DNA of 64,000 bases, taken from Pseudomonadota bacterium. Lineage in GTDB: Bacteria; Myxococcota_A; Polyangia; GCA-2747355. The stretch's first letter is position 1, and every line of letters starts with the position of its first letter. Shown here piece by piece: positions 28,718-38,588 of the stretch. The notes under the pieces are model-generated. The model was not told the origin of the DNA. It saw only the letters and a list, made by a program, of their open reading frames with translations, and ran no database searches. The DNA lies in the NCBI GenBank assembly GCA_016711215.1, contig JADJTL010000007.1, positions 124,001-188,000 of the forward strand. The letters are read 5' to 3'. The translations under genes and the position numbers were made by a program.

Positions 28718-29269
28718 TCACTCGATCTCGTTGCTGATGATCGGGCCCTTGACCGTTACGCCGCCCTCGGTGTCGACGTGACCGCGGATCTCGAAGCTCG
28801 ACTGGGTCGTGTCGCAGTCCAAGTCGCCGATCGCCTTTGCGGTGTAGACCGAGGCCGAGCTGGTGGCGGACGTGTCCCAGTACCACTGATAGTAGTGCGG
28901 GTCGGTCAGGCCGAAGTGCAGCTCATGCCAGGGCGAGCTGGCCCAGTCGGCGGTGGCGGGCGTGCACTTCGGGGCGGTGGCCTGGGCGCAGCAGGCCGTG
29001 GCCGGCGAGGTGGTCGCGGCGCCGGAGGTCGGGAAGGACTTGGGCGCGATGTTACCGTCACTGTCGTAGTGGTCGGCCTGGAAGTACTGCGTCGCGCCGA
29101 CCTTCAGCTTGTCGAGACCCTCGGTGGCCTCGACCGTCTTCGACTTGCGCAGGTACTTGACGAAGGCCGGGATGGCGACCGCCGCCAAGATGCCGATGAT
29201 CGCGACGACGATCATCAGCTCGATGAGGGTGAACCCCTCTGTCTTCCGTTGTCTGAGTCTGTTCAGCAT
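28718..29269 (-). CDS. pilA: Type IV pilin PilA
   Basis: The 183-residue prepilin has a short positive leader MLNRLRQRKTEG, the prepilin peptidase site G/F, and the N-terminal helix FTLIELMIVVAIIGILAAVA with Glu5. The globular part contains cysteines CCAQ, KC and LDCD that could form the C-terminal disulfide loop. This should be the major pilin polymerised by PilB and retracted by PilT. A strong ribosome site AGGAGG lies six bases before the ATG, fitting high expression. A second pilin-like gene lies 88 bp upstream and a TPR gene downstream. Confidence 0.93.
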   Translation of the reverse strand: MLNRLRQRKTEGFTLIELMIVVAIIGILAAVAIPAFVKYLRKSKTVEATEGLDKLKVGATQYFQADHYDSDGNIAPKSFPTSGAATTSPATACCAQATAPKCTPATADWASSPWHELHFGLTDPHYYQWYWDTSATSSASVYTAKAIGDLDCDTTQSSFEIRGHVDTEGGVTVKGPIISNEIE

Positions 29270-29357
29270 CGCTTCCTCCTGTGGCTGCTATGGACCGTCT
29301 GGTCCGGATGTAATCGACCCGACATGGGTCGTCTATCACCGCTAATCACAACGCTAA

Positions 29358-30032
29358 TCACTCACCCTCGTTCCAGCGCACGATCGAGCCGCGCGCGCTG
29401 CTCGAGGCCACGATCGTGCAGTTGCTGATGCCGAGCGGACCGCCGGCACAGCCGCCAGTCGCGTAGCTGGCATCGCCATTGAGGTCCCCGTGGCCGATCA
29501 CGTAGTACCAGGCGTGGGGGTCGAGGGGGCCGCCCGCGGTCGGTTGCGCCGGAATGCCAAGCAGCGGCGCTATCGCGTCGAGCGCGTGACCGCCCGCCGG
29601 GTTGCTGGCCACGACGGAGTAGGCGAAGTAGCTGGTGTCGGACTCGGGGCGCGCCCCGAGGGTTACCCACTCCGCGGGAATCGCGGTCCAGGGCTTGGCG
29701 GTGGGTTCCGCGCCAGCGCCGCCGAGCGGGGGATAAAAGCCCGCCGAGGTGCCGACGTAGGTGCCCCACTGCTGGAAGTAGGATTCCTCGCGAGCCTGGA
29801 TGCGCGACACGAACTCCTGCGCAGCGACGAGTCGCCCCGACCGGAGGTGGCGCTGGTAGCCGACGAGTGAGAGCGTGGCCAGCACGCCGATGATCACGAC
29901 GACCATCATCACTTCGATCAGGGTGAAGCCGCCGGTCGTGGCCACAGCGCGGGCAGAGCGGCGGCGCAGGCCAGCCGCAGGCGGGCCGCCGTAAGACGAC
30001 TGCGCTCTGGTTATGTTGGTCTGCTGACGCAT
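29358..30032 (-). CDS. Pilin-like protein (type IV pilin / pseudopilin)
   Basis: The 224-residue protein has the prepilin motif GG/FTLIEVMMVVVIIGVLATL with Glu5, but the leader is long (about 34 residues, starting MRQQTNITRAQSS), which is unusual compared with pilA. The globular part contains WYYVIGHGDLNGDASY and a Cys pair near the C-terminus (GGCAGGPLGISNC). It may be a minor pilin or a second major pilin. The ATG at 30032 was chosen because a sigma-54 promoter at 30054-30069 would start transcription about 11 bases before it, excluding the longer in-frame start at 30113. pilA follows 88 bp downstream and may share the transcript. Confidence 0.82.
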   Translation of the reverse strand: MRQQTNITRAQSSYGGPPAAGLRRRSARAVATTGGFTLIEVMMVVVIIGVLATLSLVGYQRHLRSGRLVAAQEFVSRIQAREESYFQQWGTYVGTSAGFYPPLGGAGAEPTAKPWTAIPAEWVTLGARPESDTSYFAYSVVASNPAGGHALDAIAPLLGIPAQPTAGGPLDPHAWYYVIGHGDLNGDASYATGGCAGGPLGISNCTIVASSSARGSIVRWNEGE

Positions 30033-30053
30033 AGTGTCTCGGGCGAAATCAAC

Positions 30054-30069
30054 AGCAAGAAAGGCGCCA
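30054..30069 (-). promoter_or_regulatory. Sigma-54 promoter for the pilin genes
   Basis: The minus strand reads TGGCGC-CTTTC-TTGCT, with the invariant GG and GC dinucleotides at the exact sigma-54 spacing (consensus TGGCAC-N5-TTGCA/T). It lies in front of the pilin-like gene and next to a PilR-type sigma-54 activator gene. Confidence 0.7.
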
Positions 30070-30164
30070 GGTCGGATGGTGGCCTGCTCACGCCGCCAAG
30101 CCTCCGAGATCACGCGGACCGCCCCTTCCTGCCGGGTGCCGCGAGTCTAATGCAGACCGTGCGC

Positions 30165-30181
30165 GTGACAAAAAATGTCAC
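30165..30181. promoter_or_regulatory. Dyad gtgaca-N5-tgtcac, candidate activator site
   Basis: A perfect six-base inverted repeat with a five-A spacer lies about 110 bp upstream of the sigma-54 promoter, the usual distance of an enhancer site. PilR sites in Pseudomonas contain TGTC repeats, which this resembles. It is also 36 bp past the pilR stop, but the loop and lack of a U-tract do not fit a terminator. Confidence 0.45.
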
Positions 30182-30216
30182 CGCCCTGCCGCGAATCGTC
30201 AGCGCGATGGTCGATG

Positions 30217-31623
<1,407 letters not shown>

Positions 31624-31635
31624 GACAGTGGCGCT

Positions 31636-31665
31636 AGTATCGGTGGGCGATGCGTTACCCGTCAA
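31636..31665 (-). promoter_or_regulatory. Candidate short-leader promoter for pilR
   Basis: TTGACG and GATACT are 18 bp apart on the minus strand. Transcription would start about eight bases before the pilR ATG. Confidence 0.45.
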
Positions 31666-31685
31666 TGCGGCGCCGCGCGCGGTCG

Positions 31686-31715
31686 TTGACCGGCGGGCCG
31701 GCGCGGCCGTAGAAC
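31686..31715 (+). promoter_or_regulatory. Candidate promoter for pyrR-pyrB
   Basis: TTGACC and TAGAAC are 18 bp apart, giving a leader of about 40 nt. It stands back to back with the pilR promoter. I see no anti-terminator or PyrR-binding loop in the short leader. Confidence 0.4.
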
Positions 31716-31763
31716 CCGGATGAAGGGCGCGGCGCTCGCGGGTGCGCCGCAAATGGAGGGCGC

Positions 31764-32351
31764 GTGAGTGAAGCGTTAAGGCAGCGAAGGGTGCTGGACG
31801 CGGCGGCGATGCAGCGGGTGCTGCGGCGGCTGGCGCACGAGATCGTCGAACGTGAGCAAGGCACGGCCGGGCTGGCGATCATCGGGATCCACACCGGCGG
31901 CGCGTATGTCGCGCGACGGCTGGTGGCGCTGATCGCCGAATGCGAGGGCGTCGCCGTGCCCCTGGGCGAGATCGACATCACGCTCTATCGCGACGACGCT
32001 CTGGCGGGGTTGCCGCGCCCGGTGATCGGGGCCACGCATCTGCCCTTCGAGGTGACCGAGCGCAAGCTGCTGCTGGTCGATGATGTGCTCTACACGGGGC
32101 GGACCGTGCGCGCGGCGCTCGATGCGCTCAATGACTACGGGCGACCGCGTCGCGTGCGCCTGGCGGTGCTGGTCGATCGTGGCCACCGCGAGCTGCCGAT
32201 TCAGGCCGATCACGTCGGCGTTCGCCTCGAGACCGAGCCAGCGCAGCGGGTCGAGGTGCAGTTCGCCGAATGCCAGCAGGTCGACGCCGTGGTGCTGGAG
32301 CCTGCGCCGTCGCCGGCCCAGCCGGAGCGGCTCGCGCGGGGGTCGCTATGA
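31764..32351 (+). CDS. pyrR: PyrR bifunctional pyr regulator / uracil phosphoribosyltransferase
   Basis: The 195-residue protein has the PRTase fold: LAIIGIHTGGAYVARRL, the PRPP-binding loop LLLVDDVLYTGRTVRAALDAL, and LVDRGHRELPIQADHVG, all PyrR hallmarks. PyrR controls pyrimidine genes by binding mRNA, or acts as uracil phosphoribosyltransferase. The GTG at 31764 follows GGAGG. The stop overlaps the pyrB ATG (ATGA). The C-terminus is about 15 residues longer than in Bacillus and Pro-rich. Confidence 0.93.
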   Translation: MSEALRQRRVLDAAAMQRVLRRLAHEIVEREQGTAGLAIIGIHTGGAYVARRLVALIAECEGVAVPLGEIDITLYRDDALAGLPRPVIGATHLPFEVTERKLLLVDDVLYTGRTVRAALDALNDYGRPRRVRLAVLVDRGHRELPIQADHVGVRLETEPAQRVEVQFAECQQVDAVVLEPAPSPAQPERLARGSL

Positions 32352-33278
32352 GCTTTACGCAGCGCCATCTGCTCGATGTCGAGAGCCTCTCCGCGGAGGC
32401 GCTGAAGGCGATCCTCGACCTCGCCGACCGCTTTCTCGAGATCTCCGAGCGCCCGATCAAGAAGGTACCGACGCTGCGCGGTCGGACGGTGGTCAATCTC
32501 TTCCTCGAGCCGAGCACGCGCACGCGGGTCAGCTTTGAGATCGCGGAGAAGCGCCTGAGCGCGGATGCGGTCAACGTCAGCGGCAGCGGCTCGAGCACGA
32601 GCAAGGGTGAGACGCTGCTCGACACGGTCCGCAACCTCGAGGCGATGAGCCCGCAGATCGTCGTCATCCGTCATCGGGAGGCGGGCGCCGCGCATTTCCT
32701 CGCCGCCCGTATCGACGCGGCCGTCGTCAATGCCGGCGATGGTGCCCGCGCACCCGACCCAGGCGCTGCTCGACTGCGCGACGATTCGCCGGGCGAAGGG
32801 GCGGCTGGCGGGGCTCCAGGTGGCGATCGTCGGCGACCTGGCGCACAGTCGCGTGGCGCGCTCCGACATCGTCGCGCTGCGTCGCCTTGGCGCCCAGGTG
32901 CGCGTCACGGGGCCCCGCACGATGCTACCGCCTGGTCTCGCTGAGCTCGGGGCGACGGTGGTGCCGACCCTCGCCGCGGCGGTCGAAGGTGCGGACGTCG
33001 TCATCATGCTGCGGATTCAGGCCGAGCGTGCGGGTGGGCAGTGCCTCTTTCCGAGCACGCGCGAGTACGCGCGGACCTTTGGCCTCAACGCCGACGTGCT
33101 CGCCTCCGCCCATCCGGATGCCATCGTGATGCATCCGGGACCGATCAACCGCGGCGTCGAGTTGGCGTCGGAGCTGGCGGATGGCCCGCGTTCCGTCATC
33201 CTCGACCAGGTGACCTACGGAGTGGCCGTGCGGATGGCTGTGCTGTATTTATTGGCCGGTAGCCCGCCAGTGGAATAG
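32348..33278 (+). pseudogene. pyrB: Aspartate carbamoyltransferase catalytic chain, one frameshift
   Basis: The gene encodes the second step of pyrimidine synthesis but is split between two frames. The first frame (32348-32747) gives MSFTQRHLLDVESLS, the carbamoyl-phosphate site PSTRTRVSFE and VVNAGDGA. The second frame (from 32748) continues AHPTQALLDCATIRR, VAIVGDLAHSRVARS, VMHPGPINRGVE. Family proteins have three residues between GDG and HPTQ; here the junction GCC-C-GCG-CAC lacks two bases of the middle codon, so a two-base deletion is the simplest reading. All else is intact, as expected for a very recent mutation or a sequencing error. It is translationally coupled to pyrR. Confidence 0.88.
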
Positions 33279-33377
33279 TGAGCGTGGAATAGCCAGCGTC
33301 GCGCAGGCAGCGTCGCGGACGAGGGGGCGCCCCGCGAGCGGGCGGGCGGTGCTGGCGCGGCACTGCGCTGGCAGTAC

Positions 33378-34071
33378 TCAGTCGTCGCTGCCGCTCATCC
33401 CGGCCGCGCGGAACACAAAATAGGCGAGCTGAAGCGCTGAGGTGATCAACGCGGCCACGTAGGTCAGCGCGGCGGCGTTGAGTACCTTGGCGACGCCGTC
33501 GCGCTCGTCGCCGGCAATGATGCCTGTCGTGGCCAAATGCACGCGCGCCCGGGTCGAGGCGTTGAACTCCACCGGCAGCGTCACCAACTGGAAGAGCACG
33601 ACGCCAAGGAACGCCAGCACGCCGAGCCAGGCCAGGCCTGCGGCGTTGATCGCGAAGCCGATGCCGGAGAGCAGAAGCGCTGCGTTCGAGCCGAAGCTCG
33701 CGGGTCCGACCAGCCGCTGGCGGACTTGCATCAGGGCGTAGCCCTTGGCGTGCTGAAAGCACGTGGCCGACCTCGTGCGCCGCCACGCCGAGCGCGGCGA
33801 GCGAGCGGCCGTCATGGACGTCGGGGGAGAGCCGCACCGCACGGGCACTGGGGTCGTAGTGATCGGAGAGGAAGCCCTCGTGGCGCTCGACGGTCACGTC
33901 GCTGATATCGTGGCTGCGGAGCATTTGTCGCGCGACCTCGGCGCCCGTCAAGCCGGAGGCCGAGGGCACCGCCGAAAAGCGTTTGAAGGTGCTGCGGACC
34001 CGTAGGCTGGCCCAACCACCGAGCAGCAGACCGGGCGCCAGCACGAGCAGATAGATCGGATCGAAGAACAT
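33378..34071 (-). pseudogene. YugP-like membrane zinc metallopeptidase, one frameshift
   Basis: The gene starts MFFDPIYLLVLAPGLLLGG (ATG at 34071, with GAGGAGG upstream) and shows the zinc motif AAHEVGHV. Immediately after, the frame changes: the continuation QHAKGYALMQVRQRLVGPAS, LVTLPVEFNASTRA and KVLNAAALTYVAALITSALQ lies one base over. In intact homologues HEVGHxxQHxxGY is continuous. Removing one base from the AAA run at 33756-33758 (TTT on the coding strand) restores it. Intact members are about 230-residue membrane metallopeptidases of unclear role. A homopolymer indel could be a sequencing error. Confidence 0.82.
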
Positions 34072-34262
34072 TGTCGAAACCTCCTCAAAGAGCGGCCTAA
34101 GCGTGCTCACAGAACCGTGCTTGTCAAGCTGCAGGGCTCGCTCGCCGGCGCCGCCCGCCGCCTCGCCGGCAGCGCGGCGAGAGCGCGCGGATGGCGGGAG
34201 CAGCAGCGGCGATGCTAGTGTAGGCTCTTCCGTCTGGCTTGGTCGACGATGAGGTGGGGCCG

Positions 34263-35927
34263 GTGACGCTGTGGGATCGCCTCCGTGGAATACTGCGACC
34301 CCTGCCGCCCGGCGGCGGTGAAGCTGGGGTTTTCGCCGCGGCGAGGCGTGCGTTGGACGCTGGGAAGCGCGATGAGGCGCAGGCGCTGCTGGTCGCCGCG
34401 CTCGCTGCGCCCCCCGCGTCGGCCGATCAGGCGCTTGCCCTCGGGCAGCTCCTCACCGAGAGCGGGGACCTCGAGCGGGCCCTGAGCGCCTACGAGCTTG
34501 CGCTCCAACTGGAGCCGACCTCGACCGAAGCGCCGGGCATGGTCGGTGTCACCCTGCTGGCACTGGGGCGAGCGGACGAGGGGCTCGATCAGCTGCGCGA
34601 GGCGGCGCGCCGCGCGCCCGGCCAACGCGACGTCTCGATTGGCTTGGCGAAGGCGCTGCTCGACCACGGGCGGCACGAGGAGGCCACCGAATACCTCCAG
34701 CAGGCCTTGCAGCTCGATCCCTCGAGCAGTCGGGCGCTCGTCTTGCTCGGCCACGCCTCTTGTCGGCTGGAGCGCTGGGACGAGGGCGTCGAGGTCCTGC
34801 GCAAGGCCGTCGCGCTATCCCCGGGCGACCCCGAGGCGCGGCTTGCGCTCGGGGTGGCGCTGGCGCAGAGCGGGGCGACGATGGAGGCGGTCGAGACCTT
34901 CGAGGCGCTGCTGGCCACCGCGTGGAACCCGCCTGTGGTGCTGGTCAACCTGGGGCTTGCCGTGCGGCAGAGCGGCGATCTGCGCACGGCGGATCGCCAC
35001 CTGCGCGAAGCGGTGCGCCTGGCGCCGAGCTTCGCGCAGGCGCGAACCAACCTCGGCGTCAATCTGCTCGAGCAGGGTTCGGTGGCTGAAGCGGTGGTCG
35101 AGCTGACGCGGGCTACCGAGCTCGACCCCCAGGGGCCGGATGGGTTCTACAACCTCGGACTGGCGCTCGAGCGCGAGGGTGAAATCGCGCGCGCGCGCGC
35201 AGCGCTCGAGCAAGCCGCCGCGCTGAGCCCCGGGGATGCCAGCATCGACGAGAAGCTGGCGTCGTTGCGAATCGCGCTGCCGACCTCCGAGCAGCAGCAG
35301 CAGCAGCCTGCTCTTTCTCCGCTCCCCTCGCCAGGGGCTGAGCGCAACGCGGCGGCCACGGGGGCCACGGAGAGCGTGCGCGCCGCGACGAGCCCTGGCT
35401 TGCCGCGCGCCGCGAGCAGCGCGATGTTTGTCGGCACGCTCGAGACCTTTAGCATTCCCGAGCTGCTGGAGTTCTTTAGGGGCGGCCGCCGGACCGGCGT
35501 CCTCTTCATCTCGGCCGATAGCGGTGCGGCGGAGGTTCATCTCCGGGGGGGCAAGGTCGTGGCGGCTGCGGCCCCGGGCAGCGACGACCTTGCCGAGTTG
35601 TTGCGCGCACGCGCCGGCCTGAGCGACGATCAGCTAGGGGCGATGCTCGCTACGCGAGATCCCGCCGCGAGCGCGGCGCGCCTCGGGGAGCTGGTTCAGC
35701 GCTCTGGCATGATCCCCGAGCCGATGTTGGAGGAAGCTGTCGTGCAGCAGATCAAGAGTGCCATTGGGGCGGTGCTCGGGTGGACGCAGGGCAACTTCGC
35801 CTTCGACCCCGGCGCTGTCCCCTCCGTGGTGCCTGGCTTGGAGCTCGACGTTGGCCAACTCCTGCTCGCCATCATGTGCCAGCACGACGACGCCGAGCAG
35901 GATTGGGCCGAGGGCGGTGGGCTATGA
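34263..35927 (+). CDS. TPR protein with C-terminal DUF4388 (PATAN-like) domain
   Basis: The 554-residue cytoplasmic protein has about eight TPR repeats between residues 25 and 345 (for example ALSAYELALQLEPTSTEA, ATEYLQQALQLDPSSSRAL, AVVELTRATELDPQGPDG), a Gln/Ser-rich linker with QQQQQ, and a DUF4388 domain from about 388 (FVGTLETFSIPELLEFFRGG, RTGVLFISADSGAAEVHLRG) to the end. DUF4388 is common in Myxococcota signalling and gliding proteins; its role is unsettled. The GTG at 34263 has GAGG eight bases upstream; a TTG at 34239 is an alternative. The stop overlaps the next start (ATGA), so this heads a coupled row. Confidence 0.75.
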   Translation: MTLWDRLRGILRPLPPGGGEAGVFAAARRALDAGKRDEAQALLVAALAAPPASADQALALGQLLTESGDLERALSAYELALQLEPTSTEAPGMVGVTLLALGRADEGLDQLREAARRAPGQRDVSIGLAKALLDHGRHEEATEYLQQALQLDPSSSRALVLLGHASCRLERWDEGVEVLRKAVALSPGDPEARLALGVALAQSGATMEAVETFEALLATAWNPPVVLVNLGLAVRQSGDLRTADRHLREAVRLAPSFAQARTNLGVNLLEQGSVAEAVVELTRATELDPQGPDGFYNLGLALEREGEIARARAALEQAAALSPGDASIDEKLASLRIALPTSEQQQQQPALSPLPSPGAERNAAATGATESVRAATSPGLPRAASSAMFVGTLETFSIPELLEFFRGGRRTGVLFISADSGAAEVHLRGGKVVAAAAPGSDDLAELLRARAGLSDDQLGAMLATRDPAASAARLGELVQRSGMIPEPMLEEAVVQQIKSAIGAVLGWTQGNFAFDPGAVPSVVPGLELDVGQLLLAIMCQHDDAEQDWAEGGGL

Positions 35928-37039
35928 GCACGCCCCGGGACCAGCATCCGACGCCGGTCATCTCGCCGGCGGTGGCGCAAGAGGCCATCGGGCGGGCGAC
36001 AACGCCCGAGCCTTCCGCCGCGGCCACAGCGACGCCAAAGGCCGCGGCCACGCGGCCCTCGTGGGTCATGGCTGCCGACCCCGCGCTGGAAGCGCCCTTT
36101 TCCGTCGTGCCACGAGCCGCCAGCCGCCGGCGGGTGATCGTCGCGGTGGCGGTCGGTTTGTTCGGGGCGGTCGTGCTCGGCGGGGGAATCGCCTGGGTGC
36201 TGCTCGGCGGACCCGACGCGATGGAGCTCTACGTCAGGGCGAAGGCGCATAGCGACAACGGCGAGCTGACGCAGGCGCTAGCGCTCGTCGAGCGCGGCCG
36301 TCGCGGGGCCAGCGATCCGCGCGTCGTCGCCCTGTTGACGCAGCTCGAGCGCGAAATCAACGTGGCGCCGCGCCTGAAGATAGCCGAGCAGTTAATCGCC
36401 TCGGGACAGCTCGCGGCGGCGCGCCTGGTGCTTCAGCAGGCGCTGAAGAAGGCCCCGGAGAGCGATCGCGCGCGGGCCTTGCTCGAATCGACGCGCGCAG
36501 CGGTGGGCGACGGGCCTCGGAGCGCGCCCACCGGAGACGCAGCCCCCGCGGGGCAGGGGCAGGGCTCGGCGGAGGAGGGCCAGGCCCCGGCGACGGCCGC
36601 CCCCACGGCTACCGCCCCCATCGCTACCACCCGCTCACTGCCCGCGGTCGCACGACCGCGCCGCCCGCCGCCGACGCGCGGTCGTGCCACGATGCAGGAG
36701 CGGAGCCAGTCGCGGAGCGCCCCGACCCCGGTCGCCGCAGAGATGGAGGCGCCCTCCGGGCCACCGCCTGGCACCACGGTCGTTCGGGTGCGAGCCAGCG
36801 AGGCGTCGACGCTCAGCGTCGACGGCCAGGCGAGCGGAACGACCACGCCGGCGACGCTCTACCTCGCGCCCGGGATGCACCGCGTCGAGGCACGGGGCGC
36901 GGCCGACCCGACGCTGAGGGTCGAGCGGCGAATCATGGTTTTGGCGGAGGTGCCCGTGACGATCGACCTGCAGCTACCGTCGCGCGTGCCGGCCAAGCGC
37001 ACGATCGACCCGGCGAACCCCTATCGCGAGGAGAAGTGA
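35924..37039 (+). CDS. Membrane-anchored protein with TPR-like region and PEGA domain
   Basis: The 371-residue protein has a cytosolic N-terminal 70 residues, one TM segment (VIVAVAVGLFGAVVLGGGIA, about 71-91), a helical TPR-like region (AMELYVRAKAHSDNGELTQ, AARLVLQQALKKAPESDRA), a long Ala/Pro/Thr-rich linker, and a PEGA-type beta domain at the C-terminus (TVVRVRASEASTLSVDGQ, ATLYLAPGMHRVEARG). The envelope location is inferred. It overlaps the preceding gene by four bases and ends one base before the next start, so the first three genes form one translational unit. Confidence 0.72.
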   Translation: MSTPRDQHPTPVISPAVAQEAIGRATTPEPSAAATATPKAAATRPSWVMAADPALEAPFSVVPRAASRRRVIVAVAVGLFGAVVLGGGIAWVLLGGPDAMELYVRAKAHSDNGELTQALALVERGRRGASDPRVVALLTQLEREINVAPRLKIAEQLIASGQLAAARLVLQQALKKAPESDRARALLESTRAAVGDGPRSAPTGDAAPAGQGQGSAEEGQAPATAAPTATAPIATTRSLPAVARPRRPPPTRGRATMQERSQSRSAPTPVAAEMEAPSGPPPGTTVVRVRASEASTLSVDGQASGTTTPATLYLAPGMHRVEARGAADPTLRVERRIMVLAEVPVTIDLQLPSRVPAKRTIDPANPYREEK

Positions 37040-37040
37040 C

Positions 37041-38027
37041 GTGCGAGCTGCGACAACCCTACTATTGTCAATCGTGTTGGGGTGTGCGCTGTTTACCATC
37101 TGCCCCCCTGGCGCGCTCGCCCAAGGGACCCAGAAGCCCGCCGCGGAGCACTTCGCACGCGCCGTCGCGCTCTTCAACGAAGGCGACCTGCGCGCCTCCT
37201 TGGTGGAGTTTCAGAAGGCCTACGAGCTCTCACCAAACCCCAGCGTGCTCTACAACCTCGGCCAGGTGCACTTCCAGCTCCAGGAGTACGCGGCTGCGTT
37301 GAAGGCCCTCAGCCGCTTCCTGGCGGAGTCCTCGCCGAGCGCGGCCAACCGCGCTGATGCTGAAACGACAGTTCAGACGCTCCGCAAGCGCGTGGGGCGA
37401 ATCTTCGTCCGGAGCAACCTCGAGGGCGCGGAAATCGCGGTCGACGACGAGGTCGTCGGCCGCAGCCCCTTGACGACGCCGGTGGTCGTCAGCATCGGCC
37501 GCCGCCGGATCTCCGCCCGCGCAGGCGGGTACGTGCCCGCGACGCAGGTGGTGGATATCGCCGGTGGCGACACCGTGACGATCCGCCTCGACCTCGCGGC
37601 TGCCGCTGCGGGGCTGGCGCGCGGGGGCGCGGCGGGGAAGACGGAGCCGGTCGATCCCCTGGCTCGGCGTAGGACCTGGCGCATCGTGTCGTGGACCACG
37701 ACCGGTGTGCTGGCGGGGGCCGCCGTCGCGGCGGGGGTGCTGGCGCTGATGGCCAGCGCCGATCTCAAGGCCGAGCGCGATCGCTTCGGTGCGACGGCCG
37801 AGCGCCTGACGCGCTACGCCGACCGGTCGCAGGGCTTCGGCCTGGCGACCGACGTGCTGACGGGCGCCGCGATCGTGGCGGGTGGGGTTTCGCTCTACCT
37901 GCAGCTCAGCGCCCCGGCGGGCGCCGAAGGGCGGTCCCGCAGGAGCGCGGGGGCCAGCAGCGTCGCGCGAGATGCCGTCGGGCTCAGGGTGTCGCCGACC
38001 AGCGTAGCCTTGACCGGCAGCTTCTGA
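37041..38027 (+). CDS. Secreted TPR/PEGA protein with C-terminal membrane segment
   Basis: The 328-residue protein has a signal peptide (LLLSIVLGCALFTICPPGALA/QG), TPR repeats (AAEHFARAVALFNEGDLRAS, NPSVLYNLGQVHFQLQEYAA), a PEGA domain around 110-185 (RIFVRSNLEGAEIAVDDEVV, GRRRISARAGGYVPATQVV), and a TM segment near 215-240 (TTTGVLAGAAVAAGVLALMA) followed by a second hydrophobic stretch. This architecture is frequent in Myxococcota, with no assigned function. The GTG at 37041 lies just past the previous stop. Confidence 0.72.
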   Translation: MRAATTLLLSIVLGCALFTICPPGALAQGTQKPAAEHFARAVALFNEGDLRASLVEFQKAYELSPNPSVLYNLGQVHFQLQEYAAALKALSRFLAESSPSAANRADAETTVQTLRKRVGRIFVRSNLEGAEIAVDDEVVGRSPLTTPVVVSIGRRRISARAGGYVPATQVVDIAGGDTVTIRLDLAAAAAGLARGGAAGKTEPVDPLARRRTWRIVSWTTTGVLAGAAVAAGVLALMASADLKAERDRFGATAERLTRYADRSQGFGLATDVLTGAAIVAGGVSLYLQLSAPAGAEGRSRRSAGASSVARDAVGLRVSPTSVALTGSF

Positions 38028-38045
38028 GGGCCTGGCGCAAGGCCC
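38028..38045 (+). terminator. GC stem-loop after the PEGA gene
   Basis: GGGCCT and AGGCCC form a six-pair stem with a six-base loop directly after the stop at 38027. No U-tract follows, so it may only slow transcription. Confidence 0.3.
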
Positions 38046-38120
38046 CGAGAGAGATTTCACTGCGCCTGTGGGTGCAGTGCCGCTTCGGTTCCTCGGCGAA
38101 CCGACTCGTAGGAGGCGATC

Positions 38121-38486
38121 GTGAGAGCTGCATTCGCTGGCATGCGCCGGGTCATCGGGGTTACGGCGCTGCTGGTTGGCGTCGCCGGGCTCGGCCTCGG
38201 CTGTTCGTTGCTGGTGGAGAAGGACAAGACGCAGTGTGTCACGGATCGGGACTGCCAGCGCTTCGATGCGGGCAGCTTGCCGCTCTGCCAGCGAGGCATT
38301 TGTGTCGCCTCTGGACTCGGGCCGCCCGGCTGCTTCAACGGTGCGCCGACGAGCGCTGGCGAGCTGCTCAATCAGTGCACGAGGGGCCAGTGCTTGCCCT
38401 TCGACAACTGCGCGCGGTTGGGCCTTTGTGGCAGCTTCGAGCTGCCCGCCCTCAAGGATCAACCGCAGGTGGATGGCGGGCTTTGA
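38121..38486 (+). CDS. Small cysteine-rich lipoprotein
   Basis: The 121-residue product has a lipoprotein signal (VIGVTALLVGVAGLGLGCS, Cys at about residue 28). The mature part holds about nine more cysteines in a pattern common in myxobacterial surface proteins: CVTDRDCQRF, LCQRGICVASG, CTRGQCLPFDNC, LGLCGS. These likely form disulfides. Function unknown. The GTG start follows GGAGG. It is 93 bp after the PEGA gene and 102 bp before the phosphate-binding-like gene. Confidence 0.7.
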   Translation: MRAAFAGMRRVIGVTALLVGVAGLGLGCSLLVEKDKTQCVTDRDCQRFDAGSLPLCQRGICVASGLGPPGCFNGAPTSAGELLNQCTRGQCLPFDNCARLGLCGSFELPALKDQPQVDGGL

Positions 38487-38497
38487 GGGTGGCGCGA

Positions 38498-38517
38498 GGC
38501 CCGGTGGTGACCGGGCC
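38498..38517 (+). terminator. Strong stem-loop between two accessory genes
   Basis: GGCCCGGT and ACCGGGCC form a perfect eight-pair stem with loop GGTG. No U-tract follows. It could be a terminator variant or an mRNA end-protector. Confidence 0.35.
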
Positions 38518-38588
38518 CGGCGGGCGCTGCCTGCTGTGCCGCGTGGGGTTTCCTCGTCGCTCTCGGGCTCGGACAAGAGGAGTCATCG

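Noticed and set aside
37230..38576. 448-codon minus-strand open frame opposite the PEGA and lipoprotein genes
   Set aside because: The plus-strand genes have signal peptides, domains and ribosome sites; this frame has none.
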